Of a stretch of DNA of 53,101 nucleotides, positions 8,085-16,110 are shown in pieces. Origin of the DNA: DAOSWM01 sp035380045 (GTDB lineage: Bacteria; Bacteroidota; Bacteroidia; Bacteroidales; Tenuifilaceae). How positions within the stretch are numbered: position 1 is the first letter of the stretch; every line of letters begins with the position of its first letter. A program made the position numbers and the translations under genes. The stretch lies in assembly GCA_035380045.1 (NCBI GenBank), contig DAOSWM010000019.1:1-53101 (forward strand), in the 5' to 3' direction. The notes beneath the pieces were generated by a model. It was not told the DNA's origin. It saw only the letters and a program-made list of their open reading frames with translations, and made no database searches.

Positions 8085-9557
8085 ATGATTAAGTTAATCG
8101 ACCACGTTACGAACCAGAAAGCATTAGAGAATGCTGTAAAACGTTTCAAAGAAAGAGGAATTATACTTCCAACTTTCGAACAGCAGAAAAATCCCGACCT
8201 AATACCCCCAAAAATTAAGGATCAGCTAAAAAACGTTGGTCTTTGGGAAATTAATCCTCTTAACTTATTCCGCATTACCTGGAAGAACGAGCCCAAAGAG
8301 AAGGGCGGATTATTCGGAAAGGTTAACTACATTGAACTACCAAAGGAACTTACTGGAGTTAAGGCAAGAATCGTATTGCTGGTTGGAAAATGGTTCCCAA
8401 CAGGAGCTCACAAAGTTGGAGCAGCATACGGTTGTTTGGCTCCAAACATTACAACCGGTGGTTTCGATCCAAACGTGAATAAAGCGGTTTGGCCATCAAC
8501 AGGAAACTACTGCCGCGGAGGTGCGTTCGATTCAAAATTGATGGGAACTGAATCGGTTGCCATTCTTCCTGAGGAGATGAGCGCAGAGCGCTTCAGCTGG
8601 CTGAGAAACGAGATTGGCTCTGAAGTAATTGCAACCCCTGGTTGCGAATCGAACGTAAAGGAGATTTACGATAAGTGCTGGGAAATTCGCAGAACTCGTC
8701 CTGAGTGCGTTATTTTCAACCAGTTTGATGAGTTTGGAAATGCAGCTTGGCACTACAATATCACCGGAAGCGCAATTGAGGAAGTTTACAATTACGTTAA
8801 AACCGATAAGAGTAATCTGGCTGCATACGTATCTGCTACAGGTTCAGCAGGAACAATCGCTGCTGGCGATTATCTTCGCACGTTAGTTCCTCACATTAAA
8901 GTTGTTGCATCGGAGGCACTTCAGTGCCCAACTTTGCTTATGAACGGATTTGGCGGACACAGAATTGAGGGAATTGGCGATAAGCACGTTCCATGGATTC
9001 ACAACGTAAAAAATACCGATGTTGTAACTGCAATTGATGATGAGGACTGCATGCGCGTTTTCCGTCTTTTCAACGAGAAGAAAGGACATGATTATCTTAA
9101 ATCTAAAGGAATTAGTGCAGAACTTGTTGATCAGCTTCCTTTGTTGGGAATTTCTGGTATCGGAAATCTACTTTCAGCAATCAAAACCGCAAAATACTAT
9201 GAAATGACTGAAGATGATGTGGTTATTACAATCACAACCGATTCAGCAGAAATGTACCAATCGCGGTTAGCAGAGCAAAATCAGCATAAGGGTACTTACT
9301 CTGAACTACAGGCAGCAATTGATTTTGAAGGTAGCTTGCTAGGCGAAACCGTTGATTACATGAAGGAGTTAACTTATATGGATAAGAAAACCATTCACAA
9401 CCTAAAGTATTATACATGGATTGAACAACAGGAGAAGGATGTAGAGGATTTGAATCAGCTTTGGTACGATCGTGATATCTGGAATAATATTTTCCTTCAG
9501 GTTGGAAGATGGGATGAGCTGATAGTTGATTTCAACAAAAAAACAGGGTTGGTATAG
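8085..9557 (+). CDS. PLP-dependent enzyme, tryptophan-synthase-beta/cysteine-synthase fold
   Basis: A 490-residue fold-type II PLP enzyme. The PLP lysine is in GAHKVGAAYGC near residue 110, the substrate loop is STGNYCRGG near residue 138, and a glycine-rich phosphate loop is ATGSAGTIAAG near residue 250. Long N- and C-terminal extensions distinguish it from ordinary cysteine synthases and from diaminopropionate ammonia-lyase (YgeX, about 400 residues), which it does not resemble beyond the common fold. It heads a plus-strand series with the threonine-synthase-like gene, the molybdenum hydroxylase and ssnA, and lies opposite lrp. A beta-elimination or replacement step on an amino acid from ring breakdown, such as diaminopropionate, is inferred from context only. 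Confidence 0.75.
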   Translation: MIKLIDHVTNQKALENAVKRFKERGIILPTFEQQKNPDLIPPKIKDQLKNVGLWEINPLNLFRITWKNEPKEKGGLFGKVNYIELPKELTGVKARIVLLVGKWFPTGAHKVGAAYGCLAPNITTGGFDPNVNKAVWPSTGNYCRGGAFDSKLMGTESVAILPEEMSAERFSWLRNEIGSEVIATPGCESNVKEIYDKCWEIRRTRPECVIFNQFDEFGNAAWHYNITGSAIEEVYNYVKTDKSNLAAYVSATGSAGTIAAGDYLRTLVPHIKVVASEALQCPTLLMNGFGGHRIEGIGDKHVPWIHNVKNTDVVTAIDDEDCMRVFRLFNEKKGHDYLKSKGISAELVDQLPLLGISGIGNLLSAIKTAKYYEMTEDDVVITITTDSAEMYQSRLAEQNQHKGTYSELQAAIDFEGSLLGETVDYMKELTYMDKKTIHNLKYYTWIEQQEKDVEDLNQLWYDRDIWNNIFLQVGRWDELIVDFNKKTGLV

Positions 9558-9567
9558 AACGCTGATG

Positions 9568-9628
9568 ACACGGATTTTACAGATTCTCGCTGGTTTAATT
9601 ATTCTGCGTTTATCTGTTGAATCCGTGT
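9568..9628. repeat. Inverted repeat of the CACGGATT/ACAGAT type between two enzyme genes
   Basis: The arms ACACGGATT at 9568-9576 and AATCCGTGT at 9620-9628 pair perfectly, followed inward by ACAGAT at 9579-9584 and ATCTGT at 9612-9617. It starts 10 bases after the TAG stop of the preceding enzyme gene. The same wording (CAGATT, CGCAGAT, TCCGTG) recurs around the GxxExxY pseudogene at 31.4-31.9 kb and in the duplication at 25.7-26.0 kb. It is a dispersed intergenic repeat of unknown activity. Confidence 0.65.
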
Positions 9629-9652
9629 TTACTGTGTTCCAACTTTTTTCAT

Positions 9653-10882
9653 ATGAAATTTATATTAAAATGCATCGATTGTGGTAAGGAGTACTCACCG
9701 AGTGAAGTGCAATATCTTTGCCCCAGCTGCGAAAAAGAAAACTCAAGCAACCTTCCGCCGAAAGGCGTTCTTAAAGCAGTTTACCAATACGAGAGTCTAA
9801 AGGAATTGAAAGTAGATTTTAGCAAGTTAAAATCATCGAAATTTATTGATTTACTTCCGATTGAATCAGTAAATAGTTTGCCTTACTTATCGGTAGGAAA
9901 TACTCCTTTTTACGAGATTAATTCGCTGGAGAATAAAGCTTTGTCTTTTAAACTTTACTTGAAGGACGATTCTCAAAATCCAACTTTTTCGTTCAAGGAC
10001 AGAGCCTCGGCAGTAGTTTCTGCTTACGCAAAGGAGCAAGGAATTGACACAATTGTGGCGGCTTCAACCGGAAATGCAGGATCGTCGCTTGCAGGAATTT
10101 GTGCCGCTCAGCGGCAAAAGGCAATTATAATGGTTCCCGAGAAAGCGCCGGCAGCCAAACTTACGCAGATTGTGATGTACGGAGCTACAATTATTCCTGT
10201 AAAAGGAACCTACGACGATGCGTTCGATTTGAGCATTAAAGCCACAAAGGAGTTTGGTTGGTATAATCGCAACACTGCATTCAATCCATTTACAATTGAG
10301 GGGAAGAAGACCGTTTCCTTCGAAATTTTCGATCAGCTTGGTGAAAATATTCCCGATAAAATTTTTGTACCGGTTGGCGATGGAGTAATAATTTCAGGCG
10401 TTTACAAAGGTTTTGAGGATTTGCTGAATTTGGAATTGATAAGCAGAATGCCAACTATTGTTGCGGTCCAATCGGCCGGAAGCCGAAATTTGGTAAGTAA
10501 TATTGGAGAAAAATCTTTTAAAATAACCCCGAGCAATACGATTGCTGATTCCATTTCAGTTGATATCCCCCGTAATTTCTACATGGCAAAACAGTTCATT
10601 GAAAACTACAATGGTGAATCCGTAATTGTTTCGGATGAAGAAATTATTCAGGCATCGGGAATTCTTTCAAAAAATACAGGAATTTTTGCCGAACCCGCAG
10701 CAGCAGCAGCATTTGCCGGAATGTTAAAGTATAAAGAGGAAGGGAAATTGCCTGAAAAATCGCAAAATGTTGTACTTTTAACCGGAAGCGGCCTTAAGGA
10801 TTTAAAGGGCGTGGCAAGTATTGTGAAAATTCCGGAAGCGATTGAAGCGAATATTGAAGAATTGAAAAAATCACCACAATAG
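9653..10882 (+). CDS. Threonine-synthase-like PLP enzyme
   Basis: The frame can be opened at a TTG at 9617, but that codon lies inside the intergenic repeat; the ATG at 9653 gives a natural start, MKFILKCIDCGKEY, and a 409-residue protein. An N-terminal zinc ribbon (CIDCG and CPSC) precedes a fold-type II PLP domain with the lysine in FSFKDRAS near residue 115, STGNAGSS near 140 and VPVGDGVI as a later glycine loop. Threonine synthases convert O-phosphohomoserine to threonine, but location inside the purine gene set suggests a dedicated beta- or gamma-elimination instead. The last codons and TAG stop (Pro-Gln-stop) are part of a repeat arm. The next gene begins 62 bases downstream. Confidence 0.75.
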   Translation: MKFILKCIDCGKEYSPSEVQYLCPSCEKENSSNLPPKGVLKAVYQYESLKELKVDFSKLKSSKFIDLLPIESVNSLPYLSVGNTPFYEINSLENKALSFKLYLKDDSQNPTFSFKDRASAVVSAYAKEQGIDTIVAASTGNAGSSLAGICAAQRQKAIIMVPEKAPAAKLTQIVMYGATIIPVKGTYDDAFDLSIKATKEFGWYNRNTAFNPFTIEGKKTVSFEIFDQLGENIPDKIFVPVGDGVIISGVYKGFEDLLNLELISRMPTIVAVQSAGSRNLVSNIGEKSFKITPSNTIADSISVDIPRNFYMAKQFIENYNGESVIVSDEEIIQASGILSKNTGIFAEPAAAAAFAGMLKYKEEGKLPEKSQNVVLLTGSGLKDLKGVASIVKIPEAIEANIEELKKSPQ

Positions 10883-10931
10883 ACACATAAAACACAATAA
10901 AATTTAGTGTGACTTATGTGTCTATTGTGGT
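10873..10931. repeat. Hairpin repeat, ACCACAATAGACACATAA family (copy 1)
   Basis: Two perfectly complementary 18-base arms, 10873-10890 and 10914-10931, are separated by 23 bases. The left arm overlaps the end of the threonine-synthase-like gene and supplies its TAG stop. The right arm ends 13 bases before the ATG of the molybdenum hydroxylase gene. Related copies are at 13497-14007 and 15295-15390. The structure could form a strong stem in mRNA between two enzyme genes; it has no T-run and does not look like a standard terminator. Confidence 0.85.
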
Positions 10932-10944
10932 AAATTTGAACACA

Positions 10945-13506
10945 ATGATAAACTTCAACTTAAATTCAGAAGAAATTTCTTATTCAGGTGATACGAATCG
11001 TACTTTACTCGATTTTCTTCGTAACGATAAGCATCTGACTGCTGCAAAAGACGGATGTTCAGGACAGGCAACCTGCGGTGCATGTACTGTTGAAATTGAC
11101 GGTCAGGCAAAGTTGGCATGCGTAATAAAGATGAGCAAGCTCGAAGGAGCAACCATTTTTACCATGGAAGGATTTCCGGAGTACGTAAAGGATACCATTG
11201 CAAAATCGTTTGTGAATGGTGGAGCAGTTCAGTGTGGATTCTGTATTCCAGGATTTATTGCGAGAACAAAAGTTCTTCTTGAAAAAAATCCCAATCCAAC
11301 AGTTGAGGAGATTCGCAAGGCAATAAAACCTCATATTTGCAGATGCACAGGCTATAAAAAGATTGAGGAATCAATTCTTTCTGCAGCAAGTGCTCTGAAA
11401 GCAAAAAGTACGGTTGAGATAAGAAAAACCAGCGGAAAGGTTGGCGTTGATCATCCAAAATATGGAGCGTACGAAACCGCCGTCGGAACACGAAAATTCA
11501 CTGAGGATATTTATCTGGAAGGAATGCTGTTCGGTGCATTGAAATTTAGCGATTACCCAAAAGCAATTGTTAAAAAGATAAATAAATCAAAAGCAGAAGA
11601 ATTATCGGGAGTTCATCGTGTATTTACTGCCGCTGATATTCCAGGCGAGGAGTTGATTGGGTTGATTTATAAAGATCAATCTGTAATGGTTGGCGAGGGA
11701 AAAACTACAACGTTTATTGGCGATGTAATTGCCGGGGTTGTTGCTGAAACTGAGGCTATCGCCAGAAAAGCAGTTGAACTGATTGAAATTGAGTACGAAG
11801 TTCTGAAACCAGTAACGGATGTTTTTGAAGCCATTGATGGTGATCGTGTTCATCCGGAAAAACCGAATAATTTCAATACTACAAAATTTACAGTTGGCAA
11901 TACCAACGAAGCTTTTGCAAATGCAAAATTTGTAACAAAGGGACGGTTTGAAACTCAGCGAATTGAGCATGGATTTCTCGAAAAGGAATCTTCAGTTGCG
12001 CATCCCGATGGAGATGGAGGAATCGTAGTTTACAGTCAGGGACAGGGAGTTTACGTTGATCGTACACAGATTGCGTCAATCCTGAATATTCCCGAAAGTA
12101 AAGTCCGTGTAATTCTTGTTCCCAATGGTGGCGGATTTGGTGGAAAAGAAGATTTAACCGTTCAGGGGCACTCAGCGCTTTTTGCATTCTTAATGAATAA
12201 ACCGGTTAAGGTTTCGTTAACCAGAGGCGAATCAATTCGCCATCATCCAAAACGGCATCCGGTTGTTATGGATATGGAGTTGGCTGCTGACGAGAATGGA
12301 AAACTTGTTGGATTACGTTTGCAAGCTGTTGGCGATACCGGAGCATACGCATCTGTAGGAACAAAAGTTGTTGAGCGGGTTGCGGGTCACGCTACTGCCG
12401 GTTACTTCGTTCCGAATGTGGATATTGAAGCAAAAACAGTTTACACAAACAATTTGCCCTGTGGGGCAATGAGAGGTTTTGGCGCAAATCAAGTTGCTTT
12501 TGCTCTTGAGAGTTGCATTGATGATATTTGTTACCAGGCTGGATTCGATCGCTGGAAATTCCGTTACGATAATGCGCTGGTAGATGGTTTAGCAACTTCA
12601 ACCGGACAAAAAGTTTACGGTGTTGGAATTCGTGCTTGTCTCGAAGCGGTGAAGGAAGATTTTTACAGTGCAAAATATTCAGGTTTAGCATGCGCCATAA
12701 AGAATTCAGGAGTTGGTAACGGAATGATTGATGAGTCGAAAGTTATAATCGATATTATTTCCGATAAGAAAGTTGTAGTTAAACACGGTTGGACCGAAAT
12801 GGGACAAGGAGTTCACAGCATGGCATTACAATCGCTTTGTGAGGAAACCGGAATAAATCCTGAAATTGTTGAAGTTACTGTTGATACCGAGGCTGATATT
12901 GAAACAGGAATGACAACCTCTTCGCGCGGAACTGCGTTACTTGGGTTGGCAATAATTAATGCGAGTATCGCATTAAAAGATGATTTGAAAAAATATTCTT
13001 TAGCCGAACTTTCAGGAAAATCGTACAGAGGACAATACGTTTGCGATTGGACTACAAAACCTGGAACTCCGAATGTTGAGCAGAAAACTCACTACTCGTA
13101 CGGATATGCAGTGCAGCTTTGTATTCTCGATGATAAGGGAGAAATTGAAAAGATTGTTGCTGCCCACGATGCCGGAAAAATTATGAATCCAATGCTTTTC
13201 GAAGGACAAATTCACGGCGGAGTTCATATGGGACTCGGCTACGCTCTATCCGAGGATTTGCCAATGAAGGATGGATACTTGGTTAGCGATAAGATGCGCG
13301 ATCTGCAAATTCTTCGTGCGCACGAAACTCCCGAAATTGTGGTGAAAGGAGTTGAAGTTACCGACCCGGTTGGTCCGTACGGAGCAAAAGGAATTGGAGA
13401 GATTGGACTTGTTCCAACTGCAGCGGCGGTTGCCTGTGCATTCTATAATTTTGATGGAGTTAAAAGAACAAAACTCCCGTTAAAAAGGAAAGGTGAACCA
13501 CAATAG
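10945..13506 (+). CDS. Selenium-dependent xanthine dehydrogenase-type molybdenum hydroxylase (2Fe-2S plus Mo domains)
   Basis: I start at the ATG at 10945 (MINFNLNSEEISYSG); a GTG at 10909 lies inside the hairpin repeat. The 853-residue product fuses two xanthine dehydrogenase modules. The [2Fe-2S] part has CSGQATCGAC near residue 38, QCGFCIPGF near 96 and CRCTGYKKI near 132. The molybdopterin part has GGGFGGKED, CGAMRGFG, TEMGQGVHS and, near the end, GAKGIGEIGL with the expected catalytic glutamate. There is no FAD domain, matching the family named selenium-dependent xanthine dehydrogenase (about 850 residues). The selenium ligand is not genetically encoded, so use of selenium is inferred. 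The substrate is probably a purine. The stop codon lies in a repeat arm. Confidence 0.88.
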   Translation: MINFNLNSEEISYSGDTNRTLLDFLRNDKHLTAAKDGCSGQATCGACTVEIDGQAKLACVIKMSKLEGATIFTMEGFPEYVKDTIAKSFVNGGAVQCGFCIPGFIARTKVLLEKNPNPTVEEIRKAIKPHICRCTGYKKIEESILSAASALKAKSTVEIRKTSGKVGVDHPKYGAYETAVGTRKFTEDIYLEGMLFGALKFSDYPKAIVKKINKSKAEELSGVHRVFTAADIPGEELIGLIYKDQSVMVGEGKTTTFIGDVIAGVVAETEAIARKAVELIEIEYEVLKPVTDVFEAIDGDRVHPEKPNNFNTTKFTVGNTNEAFANAKFVTKGRFETQRIEHGFLEKESSVAHPDGDGGIVVYSQGQGVYVDRTQIASILNIPESKVRVILVPNGGGFGGKEDLTVQGHSALFAFLMNKPVKVSLTRGESIRHHPKRHPVVMDMELAADENGKLVGLRLQAVGDTGAYASVGTKVVERVAGHATAGYFVPNVDIEAKTVYTNNLPCGAMRGFGANQVAFALESCIDDICYQAGFDRWKFRYDNALVDGLATSTGQKVYGVGIRACLEAVKEDFYSAKYSGLACAIKNSGVGNGMIDESKVIIDIISDKKVVVKHGWTEMGQGVHSMALQSLCEETGINPEIVEVTVDTEADIETGMTTSSRGTALLGLAIINASIALKDDLKKYSLAELSGKSYRGQYVCDWTTKPGTPNVEQKTHYSYGYAVQLCILDDKGEIEKIVAAHDAGKIMNPMLFEGQIHGGVHMGLGYALSEDLPMKDGYLVSDKMRDLQILRAHETPEIVVKGVEVTDPVGPYGAKGIGEIGLVPTAAAVACAFYNFDGVKRTKLPLKRKGEPQ

Positions 13507-13520
13507 GCACATTAGACACA
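13497..13520. repeat. Left arm of repeat family around the GxxExxY gene
   Basis: This 24-base arm, ACCACAATAGGCACATTAG and onward, overlaps the last codons and TAG stop of the molybdenum hydroxylase gene. It pairs with 13985-14007 on the other side of the GxxExxY gene; 21 of 24 aligned positions agree after reverse complementing, with one gap. The sequence is the same family as the hairpins at 10873-10931 and 15295-15390. Confidence 0.8.
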
Positions 13521-13557
13521 CTAAACAAGTTGCTATTTGTGAAATAACTTCAAGTTT

Positions 13558-13974
13558 ATGTTGACTAAAAAATATCTCAACGATTTAACATATGAGATAA
13601 TTGGTGCAGCTATTGATGTGCATAAAGAAGTTGGACCTGGCTTACTTGAAAGCATTTATGAAAAGTGCATGATTCATGTTTTGAATGAGAAAGGGATAAA
13701 AGTTTCCTCACAACAAAAAGTCCCAGTTAAATTCCGAGGAATTTATTTAGATTGTGACTTAAGGCTTGATTTAATTGTTGAAGATTTGATTATTGTTGAA
13801 ATTAAAGCTGTTGAATCATTTTTGCCTGTTCATGAAGCACAACTCTTTACTTATTTAAAATTACTAGAGAAACCAAAAGGAATTCTGTTGAATTTTAATT
13901 CTGCTAATATTTTCAATGAAGGTCAAAAGACCATGGTAACTGAACTATTTTCTAAATTACCAAAAGGATATTAA
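13558..13974 (+). CDS. GxxExxY protein (PD-(D/E)XK nuclease-like family)
   Basis: A 138-residue protein with the defining motif GLLESIYEK (GxxExxY) near residue 29 and a possible nuclease core: DLRLDLIVED followed by VEIKAVESF, an E-x-K pattern as in PD-(D/E)XK enzymes. The family is common and scattered in Bacteroidota and has no established biochemical role. It sits between the molybdenum hydroxylase and ssnA but is enclosed by inverted repeat arms (13497-13520 and 13985-14007), so it looks like a passenger unit rather than a pathway gene. A second, broken copy is at 31489-31878. Confidence 0.85.
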   Translation: MLTKKYLNDLTYEIIGAAIDVHKEVGPGLLESIYEKCMIHVLNEKGIKVSSQQKVPVKFRGIYLDCDLRLDLIVEDLIIVEIKAVESFLPVHEAQLFTYLKLLEKPKGILLNFNSANIFNEGQKTMVTELFSKLPKGY

Positions 13975-13984
13975 GAATTTTTAA

Positions 13985-14007
13985 TGTGCCTATGTGCCTA
14001 ATGTGGT
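13985..14007. repeat. Right arm of repeat family around the GxxExxY gene
   Basis: TGTGCCTATGTGCCTAATG and onward, inverted relative to 13497-13520. It ends 6 bases before the start codon of ssnA, where a ribosome binding region would be expected. Confidence 0.78.
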
Positions 14008-14013
14008 AAAACT

Positions 14014-15291
14014 ATGCAAATTCTACTTAAAAACGCAACATACATCAACTGGGAAACGCTTGAATTTACGAATACAAACATTCTTGTGAACGAGGGAGTT
14101 GGTGGAAGTATTCAGTTAGTTTCCAATTTGGAAAACGTTGATAATTCTAAAATTTCAGAAACTATAGATTGCTCCGGCAAGCTGGTTACTAAATCGTTTG
14201 CTGTTGGGCATCACCATGCGTATTCTGCATTGGCAAAGGGAATGCCGGCGCCAAAGAAAAATCCTGTGAATTTCTACGAAATTCTTCAGTACGTTTGGTG
14301 GACACTCGACAAATGTTTGGATAAAGAAACCGTTGAACTAAGCGCGCTTGTTACAGCAATGGCTTGCGCAAAAGCAGGTTCAACTTTTGTAATAGATCAT
14401 CACGCATCGCCAAATTATATAAAAGGTTCGCTCGAACTTATGGCTAAAGCTTTCGATAAAGTTGGTGTAAACCATTTGCTTTGCTACGAAATTACCGATC
14501 GCGATGGGTTGGATAAAGCCCAACAGGGCTTACAGGAAACAGAAGATTATCTTAAAAACCGTCAGGGTTTGGTTGGTTTGCACGCATCGTTTACGGTTGG
14601 TGATGAAACTTTAAAAAGTGCCGTTGATCTTATGAAAAAGTATAATTCCGGGGCACACGTTCATTTGGCGGAGGATTTATACGATCAGGAACATTGCGTT
14701 TCAACTTACGGAAAAAGAGTAACTCAGCGATACTCCGATGCAGGAATACTGGATTTTTCAAAAACTATCCTTGTTCACTGCTTGCATCTTGAGGATGCAG
14801 AAAGAAATCTTATCGAAAAGTCGTCGTGCTGGCTGGCGCAAAATGCCGAAAGTAACATGAACAACAACGTTGGTTACTTTAACGGTAACGGATTGGGAAA
14901 CAATATTATGATGGGAACCGACGGAATGCACAGCGATATGTTGCAGAGCGCAAAAGCAGCATTTTTTGTAGGACAACGTTTCGATAATATTGATTATCCT
15001 TCGTCGTACCAGCGCTTCAGGAATGTTCATCGCTACTTAAGTCAAAACAAATTTACTGGCGATGGTGAAAATAACCTTGTAGTTCTCGATTACAGCACTG
15101 CAACCGAAATAAATCAGAATAACTTTTTGGGGCATTTCATTTTTGGACTAAAATCGGAGCATGTGCAGCACGTAATTTCCAACGGAAAGTTGATTGTGAA
15201 AGACAGAAAAATCACTACAGTTAACGAGGAGGAAATTCACCAACTTTCACAAAAACATGGAAAACGGTTGTGGGAATTAATGAGTAAATAA
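14014..15291 (+). CDS. ssnA: Aminohydrolase SsnA
   Basis: A 425-residue amidohydrolase-superfamily protein; SsnA homologues have about 440. Metal ligands are visible: GHHHAYSA near residue 65, a histidine in VHLAEDLYD near 215, HCLHLED near 250 and the aspartate in MGTDGMHSDM near 308. The family resembles guanine and chlorohydrolase-type deaminases, and E. coli ssnA lies beside ygfK in the purine-linked cluster. A ring-opening or deamination step in purine breakdown is the likely role. The gene follows a repeat arm by 6 bases and is followed by another hairpin repeat 3 bases after its stop. Confidence 0.9.
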   Translation: MQILLKNATYINWETLEFTNTNILVNEGVGGSIQLVSNLENVDNSKISETIDCSGKLVTKSFAVGHHHAYSALAKGMPAPKKNPVNFYEILQYVWWTLDKCLDKETVELSALVTAMACAKAGSTFVIDHHASPNYIKGSLELMAKAFDKVGVNHLLCYEITDRDGLDKAQQGLQETEDYLKNRQGLVGLHASFTVGDETLKSAVDLMKKYNSGAHVHLAEDLYDQEHCVSTYGKRVTQRYSDAGILDFSKTILVHCLHLEDAERNLIEKSSCWLAQNAESNMNNNVGYFNGNGLGNNIMMGTDGMHSDMLQSAKAAFFVGQRFDNIDYPSSYQRFRNVHRYLSQNKFTGDGENNLVVLDYSTATEINQNNFLGHFIFGLKSEHVQHVISNGKLIVKDRKITTVNEEEIHQLSQKHGKRLWELMSK

Positions 15292-15294
15292 ATT

Positions 15295-15390
15295 TACCAC
15301 AATAGACACATTAGTCACAGTAGGTGCTTTTTTTCAATTATGAAAAAGAGTTTGATTTAATTTACTGTGTCTATTGTGCCTATTGTGGTA
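15295..15390. repeat. Hairpin repeat, ACCACAATAGACACATTAG family (copy 3, no gene inside)
   Basis: Arms at 15295-15322 and 15363-15390 are 28 bases each and match with three mismatches. Only 40 bases separate them, so unlike the copy at 13.5-14.0 kb it carries no gene. It lies between ssnA and the membrane-acetyltransferase gene. The right arm also contains a TTG that could serve as the -33 element of a promoter. Confidence 0.85.
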
Positions 15391-15410
15391 TTTCATTTTC
15401 ATTACCTTTG
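15383..15410 (+). promoter_or_regulatory. Possible Bacteroidota-type promoter for the membrane/GNAT-like gene
   Basis: TACCTTTG at 15403-15410 matches the -7 consensus TAnnTTTG exactly and is 18 bases before the start codon at 15429. A TTG at 15383-15385, within the repeat arm, lies 17 bases upstream of it, two shorter than the ideal 19. If used, the repeat provides half of the promoter. Confidence 0.5.
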
Positions 15411-15428
15411 TACAAAAATCAGTAATTT

Positions 15429-16058
15429 ATGGATATTAGTATTCTAGAATGGATTGGCTACGTTGCTTCCGTTACAATTGCCGCATCAATGGCAATGAAT
15501 TCAATTGTTAAATTCAGGATTATCAACCTTTTTGGAGCAACACTATTTTCAACCTACGGTTTTTTAATTGGCGCTTTGCCCGTTGGAATTCTGAACGGTT
15601 TTATAGTAATGGTTGATATTTATTACCTGTACGGAATTTTCTCAAAAAAAGAAGTTTTTGAAATTCTTGAGGTAAGGAACGATAACCGTTATATGTTACG
15701 CTTCATTAACTTTCACGAGAAGGATATTCAAAAGTTTTTCCCCGGTTTCGCCTATAAACCAGAGGTAAATACTGTAAGTTTTATCATTCTTCGGAATATG
15801 GCTGTTGCCGGTGTTTTTCTGGCACATAGAATAAACGAAACTGATTTGAAGGTTGGGTTGGATTATGTTGTTCCAGAGTATCGCGATTTTAAGAACGGTC
15901 GATTTGTTTACTATAACCTTCGTAATAAATTCATTGAGGCAGGCTATACAAAAGTTGTAGCTAGCAAATCGAGCAAGGACCATTCGAAGTATCTTAAAAA
16001 ACTTGGATTTACAGAAACTGAAGATGGATGTTTGGAGAAGGAGCTAATTAAAAAGTAA
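15429..16058 (+). CDS. Membrane protein (YgjV-like) fused to a GNAT-like domain
   Basis: A 209-residue protein. Residues 8-72 form three hydrophobic segments (IGYVASVTIAASMAMNSI; INLFGATLFSTYGFLIG; GILNGFIVMVDIYYLYGI), similar to small YgjV/SemiSWEET-like inner-membrane proteins. Residues 85-205 are soluble and end in a pattern reminiscent of acetyltransferases: FIEAGYTKVVASKSS, then YLKKLGFTETEDG. I cannot name the substrate. It lies between ssnA and the hydantoinase on the same strand and has its own possible promoter, so it may serve the pathway or simply be a neighbour. Confidence 0.55.
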   Translation: MDISILEWIGYVASVTIAASMAMNSIVKFRIINLFGATLFSTYGFLIGALPVGILNGFIVMVDIYYLYGIFSKKEVFEILEVRNDNRYMLRFINFHEKDIQKFFPGFAYKPEVNTVSFIILRNMAVAGVFLAHRINETDLKVGLDYVVPEYRDFKNGRFVYYNLRNKFIEAGYTKVVASKSSKDHSKYLKKLGFTETEDGCLEKELIKK

Positions 16059-16110
16059 CATTCTTCTTTCAAGGTTTTCAATAATATTACTGTTTCTAAT
16101 ATGGTAAATA

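Noticed and set aside
9617..9652. TTG start that would lengthen the threonine-synthase-like protein by 12 residues
   Set aside because: The added codons lie largely in the intergenic repeat, and the ATG at 9653 begins right at the zinc-ribbon region.
9653..10882. Housekeeping threonine synthase
   Set aside because: No homoserine kinase or aspartate kinase genes are adjacent; context is the purine set, so I kept only the family-level name.
10909..10944. GTG start for the molybdenum hydroxylase
   Set aside because: It is in the loop and right arm of the hairpin repeat; the ATG at 10945 gives the normal N-terminus of the 2Fe-2S domain.
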